This document shows, piece by piece, positions 16,991 through 26,427 of a stretch of 64,000 nucleotides of DNA. This stretch comes from Hoeflea sp. (GTDB taxonomy: Bacteria > Pseudomonadota > Alphaproteobacteria > Rhizobiales > Rhizobiaceae): positions 248,001-312,000 of the forward strand of contig JACKJT010000003.1 of NCBI GenBank assembly GCA_020637795.1. The letters are read 5' to 3'. The notes beneath the pieces were generated by a model, which saw nothing but the letters and a program-made list of their open reading frames with translations, was not told where the DNA came from and did not search any database. The position numbers were made by a program, and so were the translations under genes. Each line of letters starts with the position of its first letter. Positions within the stretch are counted from its first letter, which is position 1.

Positions 16991-17999
16991 AGCGCTTGAC
17001 GCCGTAGCTGTCATAAGTGGCATCCAGGAACTGCCGGGCGCAGGCCGGCCAGGAAAACTCGAGCGCCCGGGCGCGCGCCGCGTCCCTGGAAAGCTCGAGG
17101 CAGGCAAGCGCCGCCTGGCGCAGATCGGTGTCGACCACGCCAGCGCCGCTTTGGCCGATGATGTCTTTCGGGCCGGTGACCGGGTAGGCAGCAACCGGTA
17201 CTCCCGACGCCAACGCTTCAAGCACCACCAGGCCGAACGTATCGGTCAGCGACGGAAACACGAAAACGTCGCCCATCGCGTAAAGCGCCGCAAGCTCCGC
17301 TCCGGACCTGGCGCCGGTGAAGGTGACCTCGGGATGGCGCGTCCTGAAATCATCGAGCATCGGGCCGTCGCCGACCACCAGCTTACTGCCCGGCAGATCC
17401 ATGGCGAGAAAGGTCCCGACGTTCTTCTCGACGGCCATCCGCCCAACATGCACAAACACGGGACGGGGCAGATCGAGCGGCGTGGGATAGCCGGGATGGA
17501 ACAGATCGGTGTCCACCCCCCGCGACCAGATATGGAGGTTGGTAAACCCCTTCGCTTCGAGCTCGGCGCGCAGGCTCTCCGTCGCCACTAGGCAACCACG
17601 CCCGGCATTGTGAAACCAGCGCATGAACCGGTAGAGCCAGCTTTCGGGAACCGGATAGCGCGCCGAGACATATTCGGGATACCGTGTGTGGTAGCTCGAC
17701 GTGAAGCCGTTGCGCCTGAGCGCCGCCCGTCTGCCAAGCAGTCCCAGCGGGCCTTCGGTCGCGATCTGGATGAAATCCGGATTGGACGCCTCGATCCGGC
17801 GGGCAACCCGGCCCGGCGTTGTCAGCGCCAGCCGGATCTCCGGATAGCCCGGCAACGGAACAGTATGGAACTCCGCCGGCGACAGAATGTCGACCTCGAT
17901 ATCGAACCGCTCGAGTTCACGCACCAGGTTCTCGATCGACCGCACCACCCCGTTGATCTGCGGGCGCCAGGCGTCGGTGACAATCAGCAGTTTGGGCAT
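16989..17999 (-). CDS. GT4-family glycosyltransferase
   Basis: The 336-aa group 1 glycosyltransferase has a GT-B fold: N-terminal acceptor half with DAWRPQINGVVRS, C-terminal donor half with FVHVGRMAVEKNV and VFPSLTDTFGLVVLEALASG, the E-x7-E donor-binding motif. It resembles lipid or alpha-mannosyl transferases of the MgtA type. The ATG at 17999 is supported by GGAACGGTG; a frame to 18056 is less likely. The acceptor is unknown. A second, divergent GT4 enzyme lies at 27104-28402. Confidence 0.8.
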   Translation of the reverse strand: MPKLLIVTDAWRPQINGVVRSIENLVRELERFDIEVDILSPAEFHTVPLPGYPEIRLALTTPGRVARRIEASNPDFIQIATEGPLGLLGRRAALRRNGFTSSYHTRYPEYVSARYPVPESWLYRFMRWFHNAGRGCLVATESLRAELEAKGFTNLHIWSRGVDTDLFHPGYPTPLDLPRPVFVHVGRMAVEKNVGTFLAMDLPGSKLVVGDGPMLDDFRTRHPEVTFTGARSGAELAALYAMGDVFVFPSLTDTFGLVVLEALASGVPVAAYPVTGPKDIIGQSGAGVVDTDLRQAALACLELSRDAARARALEFSWPACARQFLDATYDSYGVKR

Positions 18000-18086
18000 C
18001 ACCGTTCCGCCTGGGCGATTGGACAGTAAGAAGCGTTCACCCCCTGATAATCGCACCGGGACCGGCGAGCAACATCGCGGGAGAAA

Positions 18087-20426
18087 TCAGAGCGCCAGCC
18101 GCAGCTTCTGCCCCGAGGCCCGCGAGCAGCAGGCCATCATCCGTCCGCCCTCGGCGCGCTCGGAAGCCGACAGCACCCGGTCGCGATGATCGACCTCGCC
18201 TTCAAGCACCCGCACCTCGCAACTGCCGCACAGTCCCTCTTCGCAATCGCTCGGCACATCGATGCCGGCCGCGCGGACCACCTCGAGCAAGGTCTGTCCG
18301 GCAGGCACTGTGAGATTGAGATCCGAATCCTCGAGCTCAACCTCGAAGGCCACATCGCCGGGCTTCGCCGCACCGGAAGCCTCGCTGACAAACAGCTCGC
18401 TGCGCAACGTGCCGTCCGGCAGATGCGCACACAGTTCGCTGAGCGCATCAAGCAGCCGGGCAGGCCCGCAGGCGTGAATGCGCGCCCCGCTATCGGCGCA
18501 TTCCGCGACGATAGCGGCGAGATCGGCCCGGCCTCCCTCGTCCGAGACATGAAGCACAACGCGGCCGCCATGGTCTTCGATGAGCCTATCGACAAAGGCC
18601 ATCGCACCGCGCGACCGGCCGCAATAATGCACCGTGTAGTCCCGCCCGAGCTGCTTGAGCCGGTCGGCCATGGCGATGATCGGGGTGATGCCGATGCCGC
18701 CGGCAATCAGCACGTGACGGTCCGCCTCCTCCTCGAGCCGGAAATAGTTCTTCGGCCCGCGCAGCCGCAGGGTCATGCCCCTTGTCACCTGGTCATGGAT
18801 GAAACGCGACCCGCCGCGGCCTTCCTCTTCCCGCAGCACCGCGATCGTGTAGCGGGGGTCCGACGGGGTGCCGCAAAGCGAATATTTGCGGGAGAACTCG
18901 CCGGCAATCAGGTCGACATGCGCGCCCGGGCTCCAGGCCGGCAGGGCAAGCCCGTCCGGATCCTCCAGATGCAGGATCTTGATCCCCTCCGCGCCTGTCG
19001 TGATGTCGGACACCCGAACGGTCCGCGCGATTTCCTTGCTCGACGGCGCGCCGATGGGAAACGAGACCCGGCGGCCCTTGATCGTCGGATCGGCCCTTTC
19101 CGGATTGAGCGCCGGATCCCATTCGACCAGGAGCTGTTGCGGCCCCCGGAACGCGAGGTTCGGCAGATAGCTGAACTGCTGGTCCTCGACGAGCCTCATG
19201 TGCGGCAGGCGCCGCGACAGTTCCTCGATGAAGATCCGCATTTCCAGCCGGGCGAAATTCTTGCCCATGCACTGGTGACTGCCATAACCGAAGGTCAGGT
19301 GCTCGGCGGCGCTGTCGCGGTAGATGTCGAGGAAATCGCCATTCTCGAAATGCCGGGAATCATGGTTGGCCGAGGCGCTGACGATCAGGAGCTTCGCCTC
19401 CGCCGGGATCGCCACGCCGGCGATCTCGGTGTCGCGCGTCGCCCTCCGGCGCCAGGCAACCACCGAGCCTTCGAGCCGCAGGCATTCCTCGATCGCGTTC
19501 GGGATCAGCTCCGGATCCTTGCAGATCCGTTCCCAGACCAGCCGGTCCGACAGCAAGAGCTTGAGTGCATTGGTGCTTGCAAGCGAAGTCGTCTCGTGCC
19601 CCGCAACGATGATCGCCATCATCATCGAATGCAGGTAGGAATCGGTGACCACCTCCGGGATTTCGCCGTTCATCCGGATGGCGTGATGCATCCAGCCGGC
19701 GCCGTCCGGCTCCCGGCGCATCTTCTCGAGCACTTTCCCGGCGTACTGCCAGAACCGCCCGACCGCATCGGCCACCTTCAACTGTTGTTCCGGCGACGGC
19801 TTGCCCCAGGTGTTGACCGTGTGCGCGACCGAGAATTCCTTGAGCGCGTCCATGTCCTCTTTCGGCACGCCGAGAAAATGCAGCGCCACGGTGAGCGGGA
19901 TCTCCCACAGCATTGCTTCGACCAGGTCGACCCGTCCGGTATCGACGAAGGCGTCGACCTTCTCGCGCGTCAGCTCCCGGATCATGTCTTCCTTGGCAGC
20001 CAGGTTCTCGGGCAGGAAATGCTCCATCAGCGCCCGCCGCCGCTCCATGTGTGCCGGTTCGTCCTCGTTCACCAGCGTCCGGTTCATCTGGTAATTGTAG
20101 CGCTTGAGCGTCTCCATCGCCTCTTCGCTCGGCGGCACCACCCGTTCAAGCGCGATCGAGGGCGAGAAGGTGACGTTGTCGCGGAACACCGCCTTGACGT
20201 CCTCGTAACGACTGACCACCCAGTAACCGAGCTCAGGGCTGAAGAACACCGGCTCCTGCTCACGCGACCATTTCAGCGCCTCCGCCGGGTTCGCCAGGTA
20301 CTCGGCCGCAAACGGATCGAAGGCTTGCGCCTGTGCCGAGACCGGGCAGCCGCCCGGTGCGGTATGGACCGGACAGCCGGCCGGCGCGTGCACAGGGTTT
20401 TCCGTTCCAGGTTGCCGATCTGTCAT
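18087..20426 (-). CDS. self-sufficient cytochrome P450 fused to FMN/2Fe-2S reductase (CYP116B-type)
   Basis: The 779-aa three-part fusion starts with a P450 domain (~1-440) with AGHETT (275-280), ExxR (E314-R317) and heme cysteine C386 in FGYGSHQCMGKNF. A phthalate-dioxygenase-reductase-like module follows, with flavin-binding RKYSL and nucleotide-binding GGIGITP. It ends in a plant-type 2Fe-2S ferredoxin with CEEGLCGSC. This is the P450RhF/CYP116B layout, in which electrons pass from NAD(P)H through FMN and Fe-S to heme without separate partners. The ATG at 20426 has GGAG 6 bases upstream; one 12 bases earlier is possible. An IclR regulator is divergent. The natural substrate is unknown. Confidence 0.9.
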   Translation of the reverse strand: MTDRQPGTENPVHAPAGCPVHTAPGGCPVSAQAQAFDPFAAEYLANPAEALKWSREQEPVFFSPELGYWVVSRYEDVKAVFRDNVTFSPSIALERVVPPSEEAMETLKRYNYQMNRTLVNEDEPAHMERRRALMEHFLPENLAAKEDMIRELTREKVDAFVDTGRVDLVEAMLWEIPLTVALHFLGVPKEDMDALKEFSVAHTVNTWGKPSPEQQLKVADAVGRFWQYAGKVLEKMRREPDGAGWMHHAIRMNGEIPEVVTDSYLHSMMMAIIVAGHETTSLASTNALKLLLSDRLVWERICKDPELIPNAIEECLRLEGSVVAWRRRATRDTEIAGVAIPAEAKLLIVSASANHDSRHFENGDFLDIYRDSAAEHLTFGYGSHQCMGKNFARLEMRIFIEELSRRLPHMRLVEDQQFSYLPNLAFRGPQQLLVEWDPALNPERADPTIKGRRVSFPIGAPSSKEIARTVRVSDITTGAEGIKILHLEDPDGLALPAWSPGAHVDLIAGEFSRKYSLCGTPSDPRYTIAVLREEEGRGGSRFIHDQVTRGMTLRLRGPKNYFRLEEEADRHVLIAGGIGITPIIAMADRLKQLGRDYTVHYCGRSRGAMAFVDRLIEDHGGRVVLHVSDEGGRADLAAIVAECADSGARIHACGPARLLDALSELCAHLPDGTLRSELFVSEASGAAKPGDVAFEVELEDSDLNLTVPAGQTLLEVVRAAGIDVPSDCEEGLCGSCEVRVLEGEVDHRDRVLSASERAEGGRMMACCSRASGQKLRLAL

Positions 20427-20444
20427 GTCCCGCTCCATTTACTA

Positions 20445-20458
20445 ATAGTGCACACTAT
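20445..20458. promoter_or_regulatory. 14-bp palindrome in the P450/IclR divergent region, candidate IclR operator
   Basis: The site is ATAGTG-CA-CACTAT, a perfect inverted repeat located 19-32 bases upstream of the P450 start codon, just after its predicted promoter. Its position would allow repression of the P450 gene. The divergent IclR protein at 20520 is the obvious candidate ligand-responsive regulator. Confidence 0.55.
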
Positions 20459-20466
20459 GTTCTATA

Positions 20467-20496
20467 TTTGTAACGCGTCATGGGCCGCCGGGTCAA
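20467..20496 (-). promoter_or_regulatory. possible promoter of the P450 gene
   Basis: On the minus strand, TTGACC (20496-20491) and TACAAA (20472-20467) are 18 bases apart and directly precede the palindrome at 20445-20458. The match is moderate. Confidence 0.4.
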
Positions 20497-20519
20497 CAAA
20501 GCTGCAGTGAGGAGATCGA

Positions 20520-21194
20520 ATGAGCACATTGCAAACCCTGTCTCGTGGGCTCCAGGTTTTGGAAATCGTCTCCCGCTCGCCCTCGGGCCTGTCGATTGCC
20601 GAGATCGCACAGGCGCTCGGCGTCCACCGGGCGATCGCCTACCGGCTGATTTCAACGCTCGAGGAACATCTGCTGGTCGTCCGCGACCCAGAGGGCCGCA
20701 TCGGCATCGGCGGCGGGGTCGTGGCGCTGAGCGAACGCTACCAGCCGCAATTGCGCGCCGCGGCGCAGCCGGTCCTCAGATCTCTCGCCGAAGCGAGCGG
20801 CGGAACCGCCTTCCTCTGCATCGCCCAGGGCGACGAATGCGTCGCCATCGAGGTCGCCGAACCGGAGGCGCCACTGCTGAAGGTCTCCTACCGGGTGGGC
20901 AGCAGGCACCCCGTCACCAGGGGCGCGGCGGGGCTGGCGATTGCCATGCAGCGCGCGCCACGGCGCACCGATCCGGAGGAGCTGCAGACCGCGCGGCGCG
21001 ACGGCTTCGCGCTGACCCGCGGGCAATTGCAGGAAGGCGCCATCGGCGTGGCAGCACCGCTGGCGCGCACCGGCCGCTCCGGTCTCAGTGCGGAAGCCTG
21101 CATCGGCGTCGTCGCCATGCACGCACTCGACACAGAGGCCGCCACCGCCGCGGTGCTCGTCCATCGCGACCGGCTCCTCGCCGCCATTGGCTGA
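20520..21194 (+). CDS. IclR-family transcriptional regulator
   Basis: The 224-aa protein has an N-terminal winged helix (SIAEIAQALGVHRAIAYRLISTLE, residues ~25-48) and a shortened IclR effector-binding domain (AEASGGTAFLCIAQGDECVAI; GAIGVAAPLARTGRS). The start follows GTGAGGAGATCGA. Family members usually act as dimeric repressors or activators of adjacent catabolic genes; the divergent P450 gene and the shared palindrome make that its likely target. At 224 aa it is shorter than the ~250-aa family average. Confidence 0.85.
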   Translation: MSTLQTLSRGLQVLEIVSRSPSGLSIAEIAQALGVHRAIAYRLISTLEEHLLVVRDPEGRIGIGGGVVALSERYQPQLRAAAQPVLRSLAEASGGTAFLCIAQGDECVAIEVAEPEAPLLKVSYRVGSRHPVTRGAAGLAIAMQRAPRRTDPEELQTARRDGFALTRGQLQEGAIGVAAPLARTGRSGLSAEACIGVVAMHALDTEAATAAVLVHRDRLLAAIG

Positions 21195-21245
21195 CCGGGA
21201 TTAGAAGGCGCGAATGACCTGCCAGACGGCGGCTCCGGCGTTCGA

Positions 21246-22517
21246 CTATTCCTTGATGTAAGGCTGGCCATCCGCCGCCGGCGCCCGCGCCCGTCCGATA
21301 AATCCGGCGACGACGATGATCGTCGCGATATAGGGTGCCATGGCGAGAAACTCCGACGGTATCGGCGTCTGCAGCAGCGCCAGTTTCTGCTGCATGGAAT
21401 CGGCAAAGCCGAACACCAGCGCCGCCATCAGCGCCCCCACCGGGTGCCAGCGGCCGAAGATCATCGCCGCAAGCCCGATATAACCCCGCCCGCCGGTCAT
21501 GTTCTCGTCGAACCGGCCGACCGAACCGAGCGTGAACCAGGCCCCCCCGAAGCCCGCTACCATGCCGCCGAGCGTCACATGGATAAAGCGGGTCCGGTAG
21601 ACATCGATGCCAAGCGTGTCGGCGGCCCGCGGATGCTCGCCCACCGCCCGCGCTCTCAGCCCATTGCGGGTGTGGAACAGGTAATAGGTCGCCACCGCCA
21701 CCATGATCAGCGCGCCGTAGACGAAGATGTTCTGGTAAAACAGCATCGGCCCGATCACCGGGATGTCGCCCAAAAGCGGAATCTTGATCGCCCGGAACAC
21801 CGGCGCGTTGTTCAGCGACCGGTATTCCTGAAACACCTGGCTGCTGACATAGGAAGTCAATCCGAGCACGAACAGGTTGATCACCACCCCGGCAATGATC
21901 TGGTCCATCCGGTAGGTCACCACCAGCGCCGCAAGGATGAAGCCGAACAATCCGCCAACCGCAACCGCAGCCGCAAGTCCGGTGATCCCGCCGAAGACCG
22001 ATCCCAACAGCGCGCCCGTGAAAGCGCCGGCAAGCAGCATGCCCTCGATCGCGATATTGACGACGGCGACCCGCTCGCACAGCACCCCGGCCAGTCCCCC
22101 GAGCGCAATCGGCACCGCCCGCACCATCGTCGCCTGCAGCATGCCGGTGAGCGAGAATGCCTTGCCGGCCGTCGCCCAGACCAGGAACGTCACCACGACC
22201 AGCGCCAGGCCGATGCCGAGCGACAGCGACGACCACCTCACGCCGCCACGCAGGAACTGGCGCACGCCGAGGAATGCAAGGAGACCGGCGATGATGTAGT
22301 TGAACTGCATCGCCGGCACGCTCAGATCGGGCAGCACCAGCGCATCGGTTGGCCGCGACAGCCGGAACACCGCGTTGCCGTCGCTTCCCGCCCCGAACAC
22401 CAGCCCCACCAGCACAGCAAGGGCAATCAACACCGCCCCGACGATCCTGGCATGTTTCTGCTTGCCGATGTCGAGCGTGGACGCGGTAGTCGAAGTCGCT
22501 TCAGTGGTCATCGCCAT
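21246..22517 (-). CDS. BMP-type ABC importer permease, second subunit
   Basis: The 423-aa membrane protein of the branched-chain/ribose permease superfamily has about ten helices and is related to YufQ/NupC of nucleoside importers. Conserved stretches include FSLTGMLQATMVRAVPIALGG, the GVLCERVAVVNIAIEGMLL segment and TLGIDVYRTRFIHVTLGGM. It is the last gene of a four-gene operon, 5 bp after the other permease. It probably forms a heterodimeric channel with the 22523-23659 product. Confidence 0.87.
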   Translation of the reverse strand: MAMTTEATSTTASTLDIGKQKHARIVGAVLIALAVLVGLVFGAGSDGNAVFRLSRPTDALVLPDLSVPAMQFNYIIAGLLAFLGVRQFLRGGVRWSSLSLGIGLALVVVTFLVWATAGKAFSLTGMLQATMVRAVPIALGGLAGVLCERVAVVNIAIEGMLLAGAFTGALLGSVFGGITGLAAAVAVGGLFGFILAALVVTYRMDQIIAGVVINLFVLGLTSYVSSQVFQEYRSLNNAPVFRAIKIPLLGDIPVIGPMLFYQNIFVYGALIMVAVATYYLFHTRNGLRARAVGEHPRAADTLGIDVYRTRFIHVTLGGMVAGFGGAWFTLGSVGRFDENMTGGRGYIGLAAMIFGRWHPVGALMAALVFGFADSMQQKLALLQTPIPSEFLAMAPYIATIIVVAGFIGRARAPAADGQPYIKE

Positions 22518-22522
22518 GAGTG

Positions 22523-23659
22523 TTATTTACCCTGTTGTGTTGCGGGCTTCCGAAAGCCCCAGGGGAATATTGCGCGCACCAACAGAGGTGCGGCGATGAA
22601 GACAATGATCAGCGCCTGGATGATCCCGATCAGATCGATGCTGACCCCGGCATCGACCTGCATCTGCCGTCCACCGGCTTCAAGCCCGCCAAACAGCAGC
22701 CCGGCGAACAGCACGCCGACCGGATGCGACCGGCCGAGCAGCGCCACGGCAATGGCGTCGAAGCCGATGCCGGCGGAAAATCCCGGCGTCACCCGTTCGA
22801 GCACGCCGAGCACCTGCACCGAACCGGCAAGCCCGGCCAATCCGCCCGCCGAAGCCATCGCCAGAACGATGATCAGACCCGAGCGCATACCGGCGAAACG
22901 GGCCGCATCCGGGTTGGCGCCACTGGCCCGGAACTCGAAGCCGATCTTGGTCCTGAACAAAAGCCAGTAGACCAGGTACACCGCCGCAAGCGCCAGGAAG
23001 ATACCGGCATGGACGCGAAGGTTGGGATCGATCCAGTCCAGCAATCGCGGCAGCGCCGCGTGGTCCGGAACCGACTTGGAAATGGGGTCAGCGCGGCCCG
23101 GCCGCTGCACGAACGGCAGCCGCAGCATGTAGTCGATCAGCCGGTAGGCAATCAGGTTGAGCATGATCGTGGAAATCACCTCGTGCGCGCCGGTGGCGGC
23201 ACGCAGCCAGCCCGCGATCCCCGCATAGAACGCACCCGCCAGCGCCCCGCTCAGAAGGCACAGCGGCAGCAGCACGAAAAACGGAAGCCCTGGAAAACTG
23301 AACCCGGTTATCACCGCCGCCATGCCACCCATCAGGATCTGACCTTCCGCGCCGATGTTGAACAGCCCGGTGCGAAACCCGAGCGCCAGCCCGAGCCCGG
23401 CAAGGATGAGCGGCGTTGCCGCGGTCAGCGTCTCCGATATCGCGCTGATCGATCCAACCGAGCCCTGCAGCAGCGCCAGGTAAGACCTGGCAATTGTCGC
23501 CGGTTCCACACTGGTCGCCAGCATGGTCAACGCGCCGAGCACCAGTGCCGCAACGATTGCAAACAGCGGCACGATGACCAGGTCTTCGAATTCGTGCCGC
23601 CCGGGTGCTGCCCGCTTGAGCAGGCTCTGGATGGCAGTGTCGGTCTTTCCCTCGCTCAT
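22523..23659 (-). CDS. BMP-type ABC importer permease, first subunit
   Basis: The 378-aa membrane protein is similar to YufP/NupB. It shows the permease signature around GFRTGLFNIGAEGQILMGGM and the SAGIGFDAIAVALLGRSHPVGV segment near the C-terminus. Its start codon overlaps the ATPase stop by 4 bp (ATGA), so translation is coupled. With the next gene it forms the membrane channel of the importer. Confidence 0.87.
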   Translation of the reverse strand: MSEGKTDTAIQSLLKRAAPGRHEFEDLVIVPLFAIVAALVLGALTMLATSVEPATIARSYLALLQGSVGSISAISETLTAATPLILAGLGLALGFRTGLFNIGAEGQILMGGMAAVITGFSFPGLPFFVLLPLCLLSGALAGAFYAGIAGWLRAATGAHEVISTIMLNLIAYRLIDYMLRLPFVQRPGRADPISKSVPDHAALPRLLDWIDPNLRVHAGIFLALAAVYLVYWLLFRTKIGFEFRASGANPDAARFAGMRSGLIIVLAMASAGGLAGLAGSVQVLGVLERVTPGFSAGIGFDAIAVALLGRSHPVGVLFAGLLFGGLEAGGRQMQVDAGVSIDLIGIIQALIIVFIAAPLLVRAIFPWGFRKPATQQGK

Positions 23660-25167
23660 GCCCCTGCTCCCGCCATCGCCAATCCGACGGCATTCTTGTC
23701 GACCTCGCCCTTGCTGGCGTCAAACTCGGCCACCACCCTGCCCTTGAACATCACCAGGATGCGGTCCGACAGCGCAAGGATCTCGTCAAGCTCGGAAGAG
23801 ACGATCAGCACCCCGTCCCCCTCGTCCCGGGCATCGATCAGCCGCTGGTGGATATATTCGATCGATCCGACATCGAGACCGCGGGTCGGCTGTGCGGCGA
23901 TCATGAACTTGGTGTCGCGCGCCATTTCCCGCGCCACGACAAGCTTTTGCTGGTTGCCGCCCGATAGGGTCCCGGCTGCGGCGAACACCGAAGGTGTCCG
24001 AACATCGAAATCCACGGCGTTCCGGGCCGCACTCTCCTGGACCTTGTCCCAGCGGATCTGCATGCCCGACGAAAATCTCTCGTCATAATAGGTATCGAGC
24101 ACCATGTTCTCGGCCACGGTGAAACCGGTAATGATGCCGGCGCGCTGGCGGTCCTCGGGAATATGGGCGATACCCATTCTGTGGCGCCCCCGCGGCGAGG
24201 CGCGGGTTATATCCTCGCCGGCAAACCGTATCGAACCACTGGCGGCTTCCCGCACGCCGGCAAGCGCCTCGACCAGCGCGGTCTGACCATTGCCCTGCAC
24301 GCCGGCAATGCCGACGATTTCACCGCTTCTGACCGAAAAGCTCAAGTGATCGACGGATATCTGGTCGTTCTCGTTGAGCACAACGAGATCATCGATCTCC
24401 ATCAGCACCGGGCCCGGCTCATAAGACTTCTTGACCACGTCGAAGCTGACCGGACGCCCGACCATCATCTCCGCCAGTTCCGTCGTCGTGGCCGTCGCCG
24501 GATCGCCCTCGCCGACGATCTCGCCGCCGCGCAGCACGCTGATCCGGTCGGCGATCTCGAGAATTTCATTGAGCTTGTGGGTAATGAACACCAGGGCCTT
24601 GCCTGCATCGCGCAGGGATTTGACGATTTCGAAGAACTCCTCGACTTCCTGCGGCGTCAGCACCGCCGTCGGCTCGTCAAGGATCAGCACCTCGGCGGAA
24701 CGGAACAGCACCTTGATGATCTCGACCCGCTGCTGAACGCCGACCGGCAGGTTTTCAATCAGCGCGTCTGGATCGACCGCAAGGCCGTATTTCTCGCGGA
24801 TGTCGAGCACCTGGGCCCGGGCCGTATCCAGGTCGAGATAGTCCAGCCTGCCGGTGGGCTCCACGCCCAGCACAACGTTCTCGGCCACGGTGAAAACCGG
24901 CACCAACATGAAGTGCTGGTGCACCATGCCGATGCCGGCTGCGATTGCGTCGCCGGGCCCGCTGAAACTGACCGGCTTGCCGTCGATCAGGATCTCGCCC
25001 TCGTCGGGACGGTAAAGACCGCACAGCACATTCATGAGCGTCGACTTGCCGGCGCCGTTTTCGCCCAGAAGCCCCAGCACTTCACCGCTGCGGATCGTCA
25101 GGTTGACGCCGGAATTGGCCACCACCGGCCCGAAACGCTTGGTGATACCGCGAAGTTCGACATCCAT
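23656..25167 (-). CDS. ABC importer ATPase with two nucleotide-binding domains (nucleoside/BMP type)
   Basis: The 503-aa tandem ATPase is similar to YufO/RbsA. NBD1 has Walker A GENGAGKSTLM near residue 36 and Walker B VLILDEPTAVL. NBD2 has a degenerate Walker A (GVQGNGQTALVEA) and signature SGGNQQKLVVAREMARD. Such asymmetry is normal for carbohydrate/nucleoside (CUT2-like) ATPases. The stop overlaps the permease start. It energises uptake of the ligand bound by the BMP protein encoded just upstream. Confidence 0.9.
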   Translation of the reverse strand: MDVELRGITKRFGPVVANSGVNLTIRSGEVLGLLGENGAGKSTLMNVLCGLYRPDEGEILIDGKPVSFSGPGDAIAAGIGMVHQHFMLVPVFTVAENVVLGVEPTGRLDYLDLDTARAQVLDIREKYGLAVDPDALIENLPVGVQQRVEIIKVLFRSAEVLILDEPTAVLTPQEVEEFFEIVKSLRDAGKALVFITHKLNEILEIADRISVLRGGEIVGEGDPATATTTELAEMMVGRPVSFDVVKKSYEPGPVLMEIDDLVVLNENDQISVDHLSFSVRSGEIVGIAGVQGNGQTALVEALAGVREAASGSIRFAGEDITRASPRGRHRMGIAHIPEDRQRAGIITGFTVAENMVLDTYYDERFSSGMQIRWDKVQESAARNAVDFDVRTPSVFAAAGTLSGGNQQKLVVAREMARDTKFMIAAQPTRGLDVGSIEYIHQRLIDARDEGDGVLIVSSELDEILALSDRILVMFKGRVVAEFDASKGEVDKNAVGLAMAGAGA

Positions 25168-25188
25168 CTCACACCCCTTGAGTCCTGT

Positions 25189-25212
25189 GGCGCAGGGAAG
25201 CCCCTGCGCCAG
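25189..25212 (-). terminator. intercistronic stem-loop between the BMP binding-protein gene and the ATPase gene
   Basis: A perfect 10-bp stem TGGCGCAGGG / CCCTGCGCCA with an AAGC loop lies 17 bp past the binding-protein stop. There is no T-run. It probably sets differential expression by partial termination or by protecting the upstream mRNA. Confidence 0.6.
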
Positions 25213-25229
25213 TCTTTCAGCGGAGCGGA

Positions 25230-26261
25230 TTACTTCGGAGAAACCGTGATCGATCCGTCGATGATGCCGGCGCGGATGGTTTCGAGCTCCTGCTTCAGTT
25301 CGGCGGGAACCGCGCTTTCCATCTCGTGGAACGGAGCCAGATCAACACCGCCATTCTCCAGCGACCCCAAAAGAATGCCGCCTTCAAACTTGCCGTCCAT
25401 GACCTGCTTGATCACATTGAACACCGTCGCATCCATCCGCTTGGTGATCGAGGTGAGGTAGATTTCCTTGTGTTCGGGATCGGTGAGGACCAGATCGGCA
25501 TCGACGCCAATGATCTTCAGCTTGTCCGCACCAAGTTCGGATGCCAGCGTGGCCGAACCGAGGCCGACCGGGCCGGCGACCGGAACAATGATATCGGCGC
25601 CTTCATCGTAGAGGTTCTGCGCGAAGGCCCGGCCGTCGTCAAGGGAATCGAAATTGTTGGTGAACAGCCCTTCGCGGGTCTTCGGATCCCAGCCCAGAAC
25701 GCTGACCGAAGTGCCTTTCTTTTCGTTGTAATAGGCAGCGCCCGCATGGAAGCCATCCATGAAGATCGTCACCGGCGGAATGTTGATGCCGCCAAATACA
25801 CCCAGCACACCGGTCTTGCTCATGCCTGCGGCCAGATATCCGGCAAGGAATGCCGCCTCGTCCGTGGCGTAGACCTGCCCCAGGATATTCGGAACCGTCG
25901 GATCGTAGGCAAAATCGACGATCGAGAATTTCTGGTCCGGATTGGCTTCCGCCGCTGTCTTGGTGGCGTCGCCGAGCAGAAAGCCGACAGTGATGATCAC
26001 GTCGCAGTCACCGCCGAGCAACGAATTGATGTTGGCCTCGTAATCCGTCTCGGCCTGGGACTCGAGAAAGCGGCCCTCGATGCCCAGTTGCGTCTTGGCG
26101 TCCTCGACACCCTTCCATGCCGTCTGGTTGAAGCTGTTGTCGTCAATGCCGCCGGTATCGGTGACCTGACATGCGGTGAATGCCGATGCCGCCGTTGCCG
26201 AGGCGAGGAAAAGCGCCAGTGCCGCGGCGATGCGGCCAGTCTTGTTCCGAACAATGCTCAT
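25230..26261 (-). CDS. BMP-family periplasmic binding protein (purine nucleoside type)
   Basis: The 343-aa protein has a Sec signal peptide (MSIVRNKTGRIAAALALFLA, then SATAASA) and a BMP/PnrA fold: CQVTDTGGIDDNSFNQTAWKG, DVIITVGFLLGDA and KIIGVDADLVL. No lipobox is evident, so it is soluble in the periplasm rather than a lipoprotein. BMP proteins bind nucleosides such as inosine, guanosine or adenosine. The ATG at 26261 follows a perfect GGAGG; a frame to 26333 is open but without a signal sequence. It is the first gene of the importer operon. Confidence 0.9.
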   Translation of the reverse strand: MSIVRNKTGRIAAALALFLASATAASAFTACQVTDTGGIDDNSFNQTAWKGVEDAKTQLGIEGRFLESQAETDYEANINSLLGGDCDVIITVGFLLGDATKTAAEANPDQKFSIVDFAYDPTVPNILGQVYATDEAAFLAGYLAAGMSKTGVLGVFGGINIPPVTIFMDGFHAGAAYYNEKKGTSVSVLGWDPKTREGLFTNNFDSLDDGRAFAQNLYDEGADIIVPVAGPVGLGSATLASELGADKLKIIGVDADLVLTDPEHKEIYLTSITKRMDATVFNVIKQVMDGKFEGGILLGSLENGGVDLAPFHEMESAVPAELKQELETIRAGIIDGSITVSPK

Positions 26262-26381
26262 GATGACCTCCAGGTTTGGTTTCTTGGTAACGGTCCGACC
26301 GGTCGAGTGAATGGACATCGGACCGGCAGGCATTTTCTCAAAACGTCAGAAGGTGAGAGTACCGCCCGGTGATCCCGCCCC

Positions 26382-26397
26382 ATTGATATGCATCAAT
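26382..26397. promoter_or_regulatory. inverted repeat upstream of the BMP importer operon
   Basis: ATTGAT-ATGC-ATCAAT, a 6-bp inverted repeat with a 4-base spacer, lies about 120 bp before the binding-protein start. It could be an operator for an unlinked regulator. No regulator gene is adjacent. Confidence 0.3.
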
Positions 26398-26427
26398 TGG
26401 CCAAAAAGATTCCTCCAATCCGGGCAA

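Noticed and set aside
18186..20510. Long plus-strand open frame opposite the P450 fusion
   Set aside because: Antisense shadow of a well-supported 779-aa gene, with no recognisable protein features.
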